This document shows, piece after piece, positions 1 through 9,285 of a DNA stretch of 64,000 bases. This DNA comes from Antennarius striatus (lineage: Eukaryota; Chordata; Actinopteri; Lophiiformes; Antennariidae). Below the pieces are notes generated by a model. The model saw only the letters and a program-made list of their open reading frames with translations, ran no database searches and was not told the origin of the DNA. A program made the position numbers and the translations under genes. Each line of letters begins with the position of its first letter. Position 1 is the first letter of the stretch. The stretch lies in the NCBI RefSeq assembly GCF_040054535.1, contig NC_090797.1:13593001-13657000 (forward strand), given 5' to 3'.

Positions 1-249
1 CTTTAAACTTTGGCTTAGGTTGTCTCAAATTGTGGACGCAGCGCCGAAACCAACTGTCCAATACACCCAAGAGAAACATTGAGAGTCTCTCAATATGAAT
101 ACTTGTCTGTACTGGTCCATCACGTGAAATGCTCCTTTGGAGAAACGGTGTGGTCTTGTGGTGCCATTGCATTACAGCTTGAGGATTGTACATTTAAATT
201 TACTATCGATGCGTCTTGGTTTGACGTAGGTGAACTTACACAGCAAGTC
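1..249 (+). other. Partial Gly-to-Leu spacer of the first unit
   Basis: This is the right part of the spacer before tRNA-Leu. It holds a 17-bp dyad at 78-94 (8-bp arms around one T). It lacks 75 bp present in other units: the segment matching 1,652-1,726 is missing after base 168. An AT-rich stretch with ATTTAAAT lies about 50 bp before the tRNA. No gene is seen. Confidence 0.85.
78..94. repeat. 17-bp palindrome in the Gly-to-Leu spacer
   Basis: ATTGAGAG, T, CTCTCAAT form a perfect dyad. It recurs at the same place in most units. Some copies end CTCTCAAC, and the copies near 42,905 and 62,194 are disrupted. It could bind a dimeric factor, but its function is unknown. Confidence 0.6.
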
Positions 250-256
250 GTCAGGA

Positions 257-267
257 TGGCCGAGCGG
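257..267 (+). promoter_or_regulatory. Pol III A box of tRNA-Leu
   Basis: TGGCCGAGCGG fits the TRGYNNANNNG consensus at tRNA positions 8 onward. It is the same in nearly all Leu copies. The four copies starting at 8,040, 10,341, 44,475 and 46,776 have T at position 11 and still fit. Confidence 0.9.
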
Positions 268-310
268 TCTAAGGCGCTGCGTTCAGGTCGCAGTCTCCCC
301 TGGAGGCGTG

Positions 311-321
311 GGTTCAAATCC
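311..321 (+). promoter_or_regulatory. Pol III B box of tRNA-Leu
   Basis: GGTTCAAATCC fits GGTTCRANNCC, the TFIIIC core site, in the T arm. I saw no Leu copy in the window with a changed B box. Confidence 0.9.
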
Positions 322-340
322 CACTTCTGACAACTGCAGC

Positions 341-344
341 TTTT
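341..344 (+). terminator. Pol III terminator of tRNA-Leu
   Basis: A TTTT run on the + strand begins 9 nt after the discriminator base. The same run follows every tRNA-Leu in the array, so each Leu gene can end its own transcript. Confidence 0.85.
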
Positions 345-1244
345 CTCCACTGCTCACAGGTCAAAATTACACACAGCATCATGTGGTTAAGCAGAATAGC
401 TGTCCATTTTCACCCACCTGAGTTTCAGTAGGCCATTGAGTGAACTTGACTTGCAAGTACAGTACATCATGGCAGTAAGAGAGGAGGATGAAGCCATGCA
501 CCCATCGTGAGAGGCCTGGGAAACCACGGGCAGCGAATGTAGGGCCTTAATCAGCTCCCTTGCGTTGGGAGTTTTCCAATGAATCTTTTTTGTGAGGCTT
601 TGACTATAGACGACGATGTCCCCGAGGTCTTTGCCACGTTACCCTAATAAACAATATGTTTGAACTATTTGCCACTGCAGTCTTCCGATGAGAGGTGAAG
701 CTACCTGTCTTGATTTCACAAACAATCTGTGTCCCTGGGATGTTATTTTGACCCCCAATCTTGTGATTACAATGTTTTGCAGTTAATCTAACTTTGACAT
801 GCCCAACCGAGTGTTTTTGTCTTTAGCATGTCATTCACAAGATTTGCTCTTTTTTATTCCTGTCACGACAGTGGGCTGCGCTACCAGCTCGGCTAGCTAT
901 CGGTTACCTCCTGGTTTATCAACTGTGGTCCCCTTGTTGGATCACCGCCAGACAGTTTTCAGTGCTTTCCATTAGGTCCAAGGCTCTCACCGTCAAAAAC
1001 ACAGCTATTGCATTGTCAAAGTTATGTTATTGTTCCTTTCCTATCGGCTCTGACACTTATTTGCAATTGCAAAGATAGCAGTCACCAATAGTCAAGCTAC
1101 ATTACAACGTCAACGTGAATAACATCCCAAATATCTTATTCCAACTAAATGCAGTCAGAGTATTTTACTAAAACTTTGGATTGAGGACTAATCAGGTGAT
1201 GATCAAACTCCAAAGATTTCAGTCTCTACAGACCATCAATTTCT

Positions 1245-1252
1245 ATGCAAAT
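1245..1252 (+). promoter_or_regulatory. Octamer motif upstream of tRNA-Gly
   Basis: ATGCAAAT, the consensus POU/Oct-1 site, lies 70 bp before tRNA-Gly in nearly every unit. It is followed by the dyad GTCATGAC. Some copies vary by one base (TTTGCAAAT context near 19,163 and 58,738; ATGCAAAG near 22,292 and 25,422). Oct-1 sites activate snRNA-type Pol III promoters. A role here is inference. Confidence 0.4.
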
Positions 1253-1329
1253 GGTCATGACTATGTAGTTGTGGACTGATTTGGATGCGTTTTTGATTAG
1301 TCCATGTTATCAGGACTTTGAAGCATTGG

Positions 1330-1340
1330 TGGTTCAGTGG
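1330..1340 (+). promoter_or_regulatory. Pol III A box of tRNA-Gly
   Basis: TGGTTCAGTGG fits TRGYNNANNNG. It is unchanged in nearly all Gly copies. Confidence 0.9.
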
Positions 1341-1371
1341 TAGAATTCTCGCCTGCCACGCGGGAGGCCTG

Positions 1372-1382
1372 GGTTCGATTCC
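1372..1382 (+). promoter_or_regulatory. Pol III B box of tRNA-Gly
   Basis: GGTTCGATTCC fits the TFIIIC consensus. Only the copy at 34,850 changes it (second G to T). Confidence 0.9.
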
Positions 1383-1393
1383 CGGCCAATGCA

Positions 1394-1807
1394 AAAGTCC
1401 TTTTGACTTAATGGTGTGGGATTGAAAAATAGCTCAACAAGTTGTACTTTGAAGAAATGTGTTTGACGTGACCCATACCGGTACTTTAAACTTTGGCTTA
1501 GGTTGTCTCAAATTGTGGACGCAGCGCCGAAACCAACTGTCCAATACACCCAAGAGAAACATTGAGAGTCTCTCAATATGAATACTTGTCTGTACTGGTC
1601 CATCACGTGAAATGCTCCTTTGGAGAAACGGTGTGGTCCTGTGGTGCCATTAGGTGATTGTCATCGTCTCTTGCAGCAGAAACCCATGCCGTATGATGGA
1701 ACAGTTGAATTTCAGACTGGTGACTTGCATTACAGCTTGAGGATTGTACATTTAAATTTACTATCGATGCGTCTTGGTTTGACGTAGGTGAACTTACACA
1801 GCAAGTC
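1394..1807. other. Gly-to-Leu spacer (414 bp), type example
   Basis: No gene is recognised. It holds the Gly terminator, the 17-bp dyad ATTGAGAG/CTCTCAAT near 1,560-1,577, and an AT-rich stretch with ATTTAAAT about 55 bp before tRNA-Leu. Units differ in the last 12 bases before tRNA-Leu, which define leader types ACACAGCAAGTC, ACCATGCAAGTC and ACCAAGCTAGTC. Confidence 0.85.
1401..1404 (+). terminator. Pol III terminator of tRNA-Gly
   Basis: TTTT begins 8 nt after the discriminator and follows every tRNA-Gly in the window. In most units it is the right half of the palindrome AAAAGGCCTTTT. Confidence 0.85.
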
Positions 1808-1890
1808 GTCAGGATGGCCGAGCGGTCTAAGGCGCTGCGTTAAGGTCGCAGTCTCCCCTGGAGGCGTGGGTTCAAATCCCACTTCTGACA
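1808..1890 (+). tRNA. tRNA-Leu (AAG) on a CAG-type body
   Basis: Differs from the 250-332 gene by C to A at the first anticodon base, giving loop TTAAGGT and anticodon AAG. A34 would be expected to become inosine and read CUU, CUC and CUA. The rest of the body is unchanged. Vertebrate tRNA-Leu-AAG genes normally have a different body, so this looks like an anticodon switch inside the array. Leader type ACACAGCAAGTC. Confidence 0.97.
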
Positions 1891-2880
1891 ACTGCAGCTT
1901 TTCTCCACTGCTCACAGGTCAAAATTACACACAGCATCATGTGGTTAAGCAGAATAGCTGTCCATTTTCACCCACCTGAGTTTCAGTAGGCCATTGAGTG
2001 AACTTGACTTGCAAGTACAGTACATCATGGCAGTAAGAGAGGAGGATGAAGCCATGCACCCATCGTGAGAGGGCTGGGAGACCACGGGCAGCCAATGTAG
2101 GGCCTTAACCAGCTCCCTTGCGTTGGGAGTTTTCCAATGAATCTTTTTTGTGAGGCTTTGACTATAGACGACGATGTCCCCGAGGTCTTTGCCACGTTAC
2201 CCTGATAAACAATATGTTTGAACTATTTGCCACTGCAGTCTTCCGATGAGAGGTGAAGCTACCTGTCTTGATTTCACAAACATTCTGTGTCCCTGGGATG
2301 TTATTTTGACCCCCAGTCTTGTGATTACAATGTTTTGCAGTTAATCTAACTTTGACATGCCCAACCGAGTGTTTTTGTCTTTCGCATGTCATTCACAAGA
2401 TTTGCTCTTTTTTATTCCTGTCACGACAGTGGGCTGCGCTACCAGCTCGGCTAGCTATCGGTTACCTCCTGGTTTATCAACTGTGGTCCCCTTGTTGGAT
2501 CATCGCCAGACAGTTTTCAGTGCTTTCCATTAGGTCCAAGGCTCTCACCGTCAAAAACACAGCTATTGCATTGTCAAAGTTATGTTATTGTTCCTTTCCT
2601 ATCGGCTCTGACACTTATTTGCAATTGCAGAGATAGCAGTCACCAATAGTCAAGCTACATTACAACGTCAACGTGAATAACGTCCCAAACATCTCAATCC
2701 AACTAAATGCAGTAAGAGTATTTTACTAAAACTTTGGATTGAGGACTAATCAGGGGATGATCAAACTCCAAAGATTTCAGTCTCTATAGACCATCAATTT
2801 CTATGCAAATGGTCATGACTATGTAGTTGTGGACTGATTTCGATGCGTTTTTGATTAGTCCATGTTATCAGGACTTTGAA

Positions 2881-2951
2881 GCATTGGTGGTTCAGTGGTA
2901 GAATTCTTGCCTGCCACGCGGGAGGCCCGGGTTCGATTCCCGGCCAATGCA
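2881..2951 (+). tRNA. tRNA-Gly (GCC)
   Basis: Form with T29 (T-G pair in the anticodon stem) and C50, which restores a Watson-Crick T-stem pair. The body is otherwise standard and looks functional. Confidence 0.97.
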
Positions 2952-3365
2952 AAAGGCCTTTTGACTTAATGGTGTGGGACTGAAAAATAGCTCAACAAGT
3001 TGTACTCTGAAGAAATGTGTTTGACGTGACCCATACTGGTACTTTAAACTTTGGCTTAGGTTGTCTCAAATTGTGGACGCAGCGCCGAAACCAACTGTCC
3101 AATACACCCAAGAGAAACATTGAGAGTCTCTCAATATGAATACTTGTCTGTACTGGTCCATCACGTGAAATGCTCCTTTGGAGAAACGGTGTGGTCTTGT
3201 GGTGCCATTAGGTGATTGTCATCGTCTCTTGCAGCAGAAACCCATGCCGTATGATGGAACAGTTGAATTTCAGACTGGTGACTTGCATTACAGCTTGAGG
3301 ATTGTACATTTAAATTTACTATCGATGCGTCTTGGTTTGACGTAGGTGAACTTACACAGCAAGTC

Positions 3366-3448
3366 GTCAGGATGGCCGAGCGGTCTAAGGCGCTGCGTTC
3401 AGGTCGCAGTCTCCCCTGGAGGCATGGGTTCAAATCCCACTTCTGACA
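3366..3448 (+). tRNA. tRNA-Leu (CAG), T-stem variant
   Basis: G49 to A turns the first T-stem pair into an A-C mismatch. The B box is intact, so transcription should persist, while folding may be slightly weakened. It lies 3,116 bp (two units) after the 250 copy. Confidence 0.9.
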
Positions 3449-4438
3449 ACTGCAGCTTTTCTCCACTGCTCACAGGTCAAAATTACACACAGCATCATGT
3501 GGTTAAGCAGAATAGCTGTCCATTTTCACCCACCTGAGTTTCAGTAGGCCATTGAGTGAACTTGACTTGCAAGTACAGTACATCATGGCAGTAAGAGAGG
3601 AGGATGAAGCCATGCACCCATCGTGAGAGGCCTGGGAAACCACGGGCAGCGAATGTAGGGCCTTAATCAGCTCCCTTGCGTTGGGAGTTTTCCAATGAAT
3701 CTTTTTTGTGAGGCTTTGACTATAGACGACGATGTCCCCGAGTTCTTTGCCACGTTACCCTAATAAACAATATGTTTGAACTATTTGCCACTGCAGTCTT
3801 CCGATGAGAGGTGAAGCTACCTGTCTTGATTTCACAAACAATCTGTGTCCCTGGGATGTTATTTTGACCCCCAATCTTGTGATTACAATGTTTTGCAGTT
3901 AATCTAACTTTGACATGCCCAACCGAGTGTTTTTGTCTTTAGCATGTCATTCACAAGATTTGCTCTTTTTTATTCCTGTCACGACAGTGGGCTGCGCTAC
4001 CAGCTCGGCTAGCTATCGGTTACCTCCTGGTTTATCAACTGTGGTCCCCTTGTTGGATCACCGCCAGACAGTTTTCAGTGCTTTCCATTAGGTCCAAGGC
4101 TCTCACCGTCAAAAACACAGCTATTGCATTGTCAAAGTTATGTTATTGTTCCTTTCCTATCGGCTCTGACACTTATTTGCAATTGCAAAGATAGCAGTCA
4201 CCAATAGTCAAGCTACATTACAACGTCAACGTGAATAACGTCCCAAACATCTTATTCCAACTAAATGCAGTCAGAGTATTTTACTAAAACTTTGGATTGA
4301 GGACTAATCAGGTGATGATCAAACTCCAAAGATTTCAGTCTCTACAGACCATCAATTTCTATGCAAATGGTCATGACTATGTAGTTGTGGACTGATTTGG
4401 ATGCGTTTTTGATTAGTCCATGTTATCAGGACTTTGAA

Positions 4439-4509
4439 GCATTGGTGGTTCAGTGGTAGAATTCTCGCCTGCCACGCGGGAGGGCTGGGTTCGATTCCCG
4501 GCCAATGCA
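4439..4509 (+). tRNA. tRNA-Gly (GCC), position 48 variant
   Basis: C48 to G in the variable loop would break the G15-C48 tertiary (Levitt) pair. T50 form. The trailer is the AAAGTCC type that pairs fully with the leader. Confidence 0.88.
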
Positions 4510-4923
4510 AAAGTCCTTTTGACTTAATGGTGTGGGATTGAAAAATAGCTCAACAAGTTGTACTTTGAAGAAATGTGTTTGACGTGACCCATACCGGTAC
4601 TTTAAACTTTGGCTTAGGTTGTCTCAAATTGTGGACGCAGCGCCGAAACCAACTGTCCAATACACCCAAGAGAAACATTGAGAGTCTCTCAATATGAATA
4701 CTTGTCTGTACTGGTCCATCACGTGAAATGCTCCTTTGGAGAAACGGTGTGGTCCTGTGGTGCCATTAGGTGATTGTCATCGTCTCTTGCAGCAGAAACC
4801 CATGCCGTATGATGGAACAGTTGAATTTCAGACTGGTGACTTGCATTACAGCTTGAGGATTGTACATTTAAATTTACTATCGATGCGTCTTGGTTTGACG
4901 TAGGTGAACTTACACAGCAAGTC

Positions 4924-5006
4924 GTCAGGATGGCCGAGCGGTCTAAGGCGCTGCGTTAAGGTCGCAGTCTCCCCTGGAGGCGTGGGTTCAAATCCCACTT
5001 CTGACA
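4924..5006 (+). tRNA. tRNA-Leu (AAG)
   Basis: Same gene form as the copy at 1,808, exactly two units (3,116 bp) later, with leader ACACAGCAAGTC. Confidence 0.97.
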
Positions 5007-5996
5007 ACTGCAGCTTTTCTCCACTGCTCACAGGTCAAAATTACACACAGCATCATGTGGTTAAGCAGAATAGCTGTCCATTTTCACCCACCTGAGTTTC
5101 AGTAGGCCATTGAGTGAACTTGACTTGCAAGTACAGTACATCATGGCAGTAAGAGAGGAGGATGAAGCCATGCACCCATCGTGAGAGGGCTGGGAGACCA
5201 CGGGCAGCCAATGTAGGGCCTTAACCAGCTCCCTTGCGTTGGGAGTTTTCCAATGAATCTTTTTTGTGAGGCTTTGACTATAGACGACGATGTCCCCGAG
5301 GTCTTTGCCACGTTACCCTGATAAACAATATGTTTGAACTATTTGCCACTGCAGTCTTCCGATGAGAGGTGAAGCTACCTGTCTTGATTTCACAAACATT
5401 CTGTGTCCCTGGGATGTTATTTTGACCCCCAGTCTTGTGATTACAATGTTTTGCAGTTAATCTAACTTTGACATGCCCAACCGAGTGTTTTTGTCTTTCG
5501 CATGTCATTCACAAGATTTGCTCTTTTTTATTCCTGTCACGACAGTGGGCTGCGCTACCAGCTCGGCTAGCTATCGGTTACCTCCTGGTTTATCAACTGT
5601 GGTCCCCTTGTTGGATCATCGCCAGACAGTTTTCAGTGCTTTCCATTAGGTCCAAGGCTCTCACCGTCAAAAACACAGCTATTGCATTGTCAAAGTTATG
5701 TTATTGTTCCTTTCCTATCGGCTCTGACACTTATTTGCAATTGCAGAGATAGCAGTCACCAATAGTCAAGCTACATTACAACGTCAACGTGAATAACGTC
5801 CCAAACATCTCAATCCAACTAAATGCAGTAAGAGTATTTTACTAAAACTTTGGATTGAGGACTAATCAGGGGATGATCAAACTCCAAAGATTTCAGTCTC
5901 TATAGACCATCAATTTCTATGCAAATGGTCATGACTATGTAGTTGTGGACTGATTTGGATGCGTTTTTGATTAGTCCATGTTATCAGGACTTTGAA

Positions 5997-6067
5997 GCAT
6001 TGGTGGTTCAGTGGTAGAATTCTCGCCTGCCACGCGGGAGGCCTGGGTTCGATTCCCGGCCAATGCA
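5997..6067 (+). tRNA. tRNA-Gly (GCC)
   Basis: C29/T50 form. The trailer has the AAAGGCC variant, so leader pairing has one mismatch. Confidence 0.97.
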
Positions 6068-6481
6068 AAAGGCCTTTTGACTTAATGGTGTGGGATTGAA
6101 AAATAGCTCAACAAGTTGTACTTTGAAGAAATGTGTTTGACGTGACCCATACCGGTACTTTAAACTTTGGCTTAGGTTGTCTCAAATTGTGGACGCAGCG
6201 CCGAAACCAACTGTCCAATACACCCAAGAGAAACATTGAGAGTCTCTCAATATGAATACTTGTCTGTACTGGTCCATCACGTGAAATGCTCCTTTGGAGA
6301 AACGGTGTGGTCCTGTGGTGCCATTAGGTGATTGTCATCGTCTCTTGCAGCAGAAACCCATGCCGTATGATGGAACAGTTGAATTTCAGACTGGTGACTT
6401 GCATTACAGCTTGAGGATTGTACATTTAAATTTACTATCGATGCGTCTTGGTTTGACGTAGGTGAACTTACACAGCAAGTC

Positions 6482-6564
6482 GTCAGGATGGCCGAGCGGT
6501 CTAAGGCGCTGCGTTAAGGTCGCAGTCTCCCCTGGAGGCGTGGGTTCAAATCCCACTTCTGACA
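6482..6564 (+). tRNA. tRNA-Leu (AAG)
   Basis: Third Leu-AAG at the left end, one unit after the copy at 4,924 and with the same leader. The unit is the last before the 36-kb duplicated segment begins near 6,824. Confidence 0.97.
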
Positions 6565-7554
6565 ACTGCAGCTTTTCTCCACTGCTCACAGGTCAAAATT
6601 ACACACAGCATCATGTGGTTAAGCAGAATAGCTGTCCATTTTCACCCACCTGAGTTTCAGTAGGCCATTGAGTGAACTTGACTTGCAAGTACAGTACATC
6701 ATGGCAGTAAGAGAGGAGGATGAAGCCATGCACCCATCGTGAGAGGGCTGGGAGACCACGGGCAGCCAATGTAGGGCCTTAACCAGCTCCCTTGCGTTGG
6801 GAGTTTTCCAATGAATCTTTTTTGTGAGGCTTTGACTATAGACGACGATGTCCCCGAGGTCTTTGCCACGTTACCCTGATAAACAATATGTTTGAACTAT
6901 TTGCCACTGCAGTCTTCCGATGAGAGGTGAAGCTACCTGTCTTGATTTCACAAACATTCTGTGTCCCTGGGATGTTATTTTGACCCCCAGTCTTGTGATT
7001 ACAATGTTTTGCAGTTAATCTAACTTTGACATGCCCAACCGAGTGTTTTTGTCTTTCGCATGTCATTCACAAGATTTGCTCTTTTTTATTCCTGTCACGA
7101 CAGTGGGCTGCGCTACCAGCTCGGCTAGCTATCGGTTACCTCCTGGTTTATCAACTGTGGTCCCCTTGTTGGATCATCGCCAGACAGTTTTCAGTGCTTT
7201 CCATTAGGTCCAAGGCTCTCACCGTCAAAAACACAGCTATTGCATTGTCAAAGTTATGTTATTGTTCCTTGCCTATCGGCTCTGACACTTATTTGCAATT
7301 GCAGAGATAGCAGTCATCAATAGTCAAGCTACATTACAACGTCAACGTGAATAACGTCCCAAACATCTCAATCCAACTAAATGCAGTAAGAGTATTTTAC
7401 TAAAACTTTGGATTGAGGACTAATCAGGGGATGATCAAACTCCAAAGATTTCAGTCTCTATAGACCATCAATTTCTATGCAAATGGTCATGACTATGTAG
7501 TTGTGGACTGATTTGGATGCGTTTTTGATTAGTCCATGTTATCAGGACTTTGAA

Positions 7555-7625
7555 GCATTGGTGGTTCAGTGGTAGAATTCTTGCCTGCCACGCGGGAGGC
7601 CCGGGTTCGATTCCCGGCCAATGCA
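7555..7625 (+). tRNA. tRNA-Gly (GCC)
   Basis: T29/C50 form. Its duplicate lies at 43,990. Confidence 0.97.
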
Positions 7626-8039
7626 AAAGGCCTTTTGACTTAATGGTGTGGGACTGAAAAATAGCTCAACAAGTTGTACTCTGAAGAAATGTGTTTGACG
7701 TGACCCATACTGGTACTTTAAACTTTGGCTTAGGTTGTCTCAAATTGTGGACGCAGCGCCGAAACCAACTATCCAATATACCCAAGAGAAACATTGAGAG
7801 TCTCTCAACATGCATACTTGTCTGTACTGGTCCATCACGTGAAATGCTCCTTTGGAGAAACGGTGTGGTCTTGTGGTGCCATTAGGTGATTGTCATCGTC
7901 TCTTGCAGCAGAAACCCATGCCGTATGATGGAACAGTTGAATTTCAGACTGGTGACTTGCATTACAGCTTGAGGATTGTACATTTAAATTTACTATCGAT
8001 GCGTCTTGGTTTGACGTAGGTGAACTTACACAGCAAGTC

Positions 8040-8122
8040 GTCAGGATGGTCGAGCGGTCTAAGGCGCTGCGTTCAGGTCGCAGTCTCCCCTGGAGGCGTG
8101 GGTTCAAATCCCACTTCTGACA
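8040..8122 (+). tRNA. tRNA-Leu (CAG), T11 variant
   Basis: C11 to T gives a T-G pair in the D stem. The A box still fits because position 4 of the motif accepts a pyrimidine. First unit of the 1,570-bp class; its partner is 1,002 bp downstream. Confidence 0.94.
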
Positions 8123-9124
8123 ACTGCAGCTTTTCTCCACTGCTCACAGGTCAAAATTACACACAGCATCATGTGGTTAAGCAGAATAGCTGTCCATTTT
8201 CACCCACCTGGGTTTCAGTAAGCCATAGAGCCAACCATTGAGTGAACTTGACTTGCAAGTACAGTACATCATGGCAGTAAGAGAGGAGGATGAAGCCATG
8301 CACCCATCGTGAGAGGCCTGGGAAACCACGGGCAGCGAATGTAGGGCCTTAATCAGCTCCCTTGCGTTGGGAGTTTTCCAATGAATCTTTTTTGTGAGGC
8401 TTTGACTATAGACGACGATGTCCCCGAGGTCTTTGCCACGTTACCCTGATAAACAATATGTTTGAACTATTTGCCACTGCAGTCTTCCGATGAGAGGTGA
8501 AGCTACCTGTCTTGATTTCACAAACAATCTGTGTCCCTGGGATGTTATTTTGACCCCCAATCTTGTGATTACAATGTTTTGCAGTTAATCTAACTTTGAC
8601 ATGCCCAACCGAGTGTTTTTGTCTTTCGCATGTCATTCACAAGATTTGCTCTTTTTTATTCCTGTCACGACAGTGGGCTGCGCTACCAGCTCGGCTAACT
8701 ATCGGTTACCTCCTGGTTTATCAACTGTGGTCCCCTTGTTGGATCACCGCCAGACAGTTTTCAGTGCTTTCCATTAGGTCCAAGGCTCTCACCGTCAAAA
8801 ACACAGCTATTGCATTGTCAAAGTTATGTTATTGTTCCTTTCCTATCGGCTCTGACACTTATTTGCAATTGCAGAGATAGCAGTCACCAATAGTCAAGCT
8901 ACATTACAACGTCAACGTGAATAACGTCCCAAACATCTTATTCCAACTAAATGCAGTCAGAGTATTTTACTAAAACTTTGGATTGAGGACTAATCAGGTG
9001 ATGATCAAACTCCAAAGATTTCAGTCTCTACAGACCATCAATTTCTATGCAAATGGTCATGACTATGTAGTTGTGGACTGATTTGGATGCGTTTTTGATT
9101 AGTCCATGTTATCAGGACTTTGAA

Positions 9125-9195
9125 GCATTGGTGGTTCAGTGGTAGAATTCTCGCCTGCCACGCGGGAGGCCTGGGTTCGATTCCCGGCCAATGCA
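9125..9195 (+). tRNA. tRNA-Gly (GCC)
   Basis: C29/T50 form, followed directly by the truncated unit that lacks tRNA-Leu. Confidence 0.97.
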
Positions 9196-9285
9196 AAAGG
9201 CCTTTTGACTTAATGGTGTGGGATTGAAAAATAGCTCAACAAGTTGTACTTTGAAGAAATGTGTTTGACGTGACCCATACCGGTA

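Larger units (their letters stand above)
250..332 (+). tRNA. tRNA-Leu (CAG), reference copy
   Basis: Type II leucine tRNA of 83 nt. The acceptor GTCAGGA pairs with TTCTGAC (one G-T pair) and the discriminator is A. The D stem is GCC/GGC and the anticodon stem CTGCG/CGCAG encloses loop TTCAGGT with anticodon CAG, reading CUG codons. A long variable arm follows, then T stem GTGGG/CCCAC. The A box is TGGCCGAGCGG and the B box GGTTCAAATCC. There is no intron and no encoded CCA. The body closely resembles the vertebrate tRNA-Leu-CAG I remember. A TTTT terminator starts 9 nt downstream. It lies 990 bp before its tRNA-Gly partner. Confidence 0.98.
333..1322. other. Leu-to-Gly spacer (990 bp), type example
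   Basis: No protein-like or RNA-like gene is recognised. Notable content: the Leu terminator at 341-344, the site of the 12-bp length polymorphism near 431, an octamer motif at 1,245-1,252 next to the dyad GTCATGAC, and the leader half of the tRNA-Gly extension stem at 1,312-1,319. A 94-codon + strand frame here is open in most units, but it overlaps an antisense open frame and shows no coding pattern. The same spacer recurs in all full units. Confidence 0.85.
1323..1393 (+). tRNA. tRNA-Gly (GCC), reference copy
   Basis: 71-nt glycine tRNA reading GGC and GGU. Acceptor GCATTGG pairs with CCAATGC, discriminator A. D stem is GTTC/GAAT with a G10-T25 pair. Anticodon stem CTCGC/GCGGG holds loop CTGCCAC, anticodon GCC. 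T stem is CTGGG/CCCGG with a T50-G64 wobble. The A box TGGTTCAGTGG and B box GGTTCGATTCC are intact. The sequence is close to the vertebrate tRNA-Gly-GCC I remember. A TTTT run begins 8 nt downstream. The gene carries one EcoRI site (GAATTC). Confidence 0.98.
1312..1401 (+). promoter_or_regulatory. Leader-trailer pairing around tRNA-Gly
   Basis: AGGACTTT at 1,312-1,319 is the exact reverse complement of AAAGTCCT at 1,394-1,401. The two flank the acceptor stem with only GAA on the 5' side and the discriminator A on the 3' side between the helices. The precursor could form an extended 7+8 bp helix. Most units have AAAGGCCT in the trailer, which breaks one pair and makes a local 12-bp palindrome. 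Confidence 0.55.

Noticed and set aside
230-421. 63/73-codon + strand frame in every unit
   Set aside because: It is tRNA-Leu translated, with a GTG start in the leader. Its Q/K difference is just the CAG/AAG anticodon.
2352-2636. 94-codon + strand open frame repeated in almost every unit
   Set aside because: It lies in the spacer, overlaps an antisense open frame, and its variants between units change residues freely. It is conserved only because the units are recent copies.
3161-3466. 101-codon minus-strand open frame, many copies
   Set aside because: It reads antisense through tRNA-Leu. Part of its apparent conservation is the tRNA itself.
7691-7885. 64-codon + strand frame in the Gly-to-Leu spacer
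   Set aside because: It is lost in many units by simple substitutions and has no recognisable domain.
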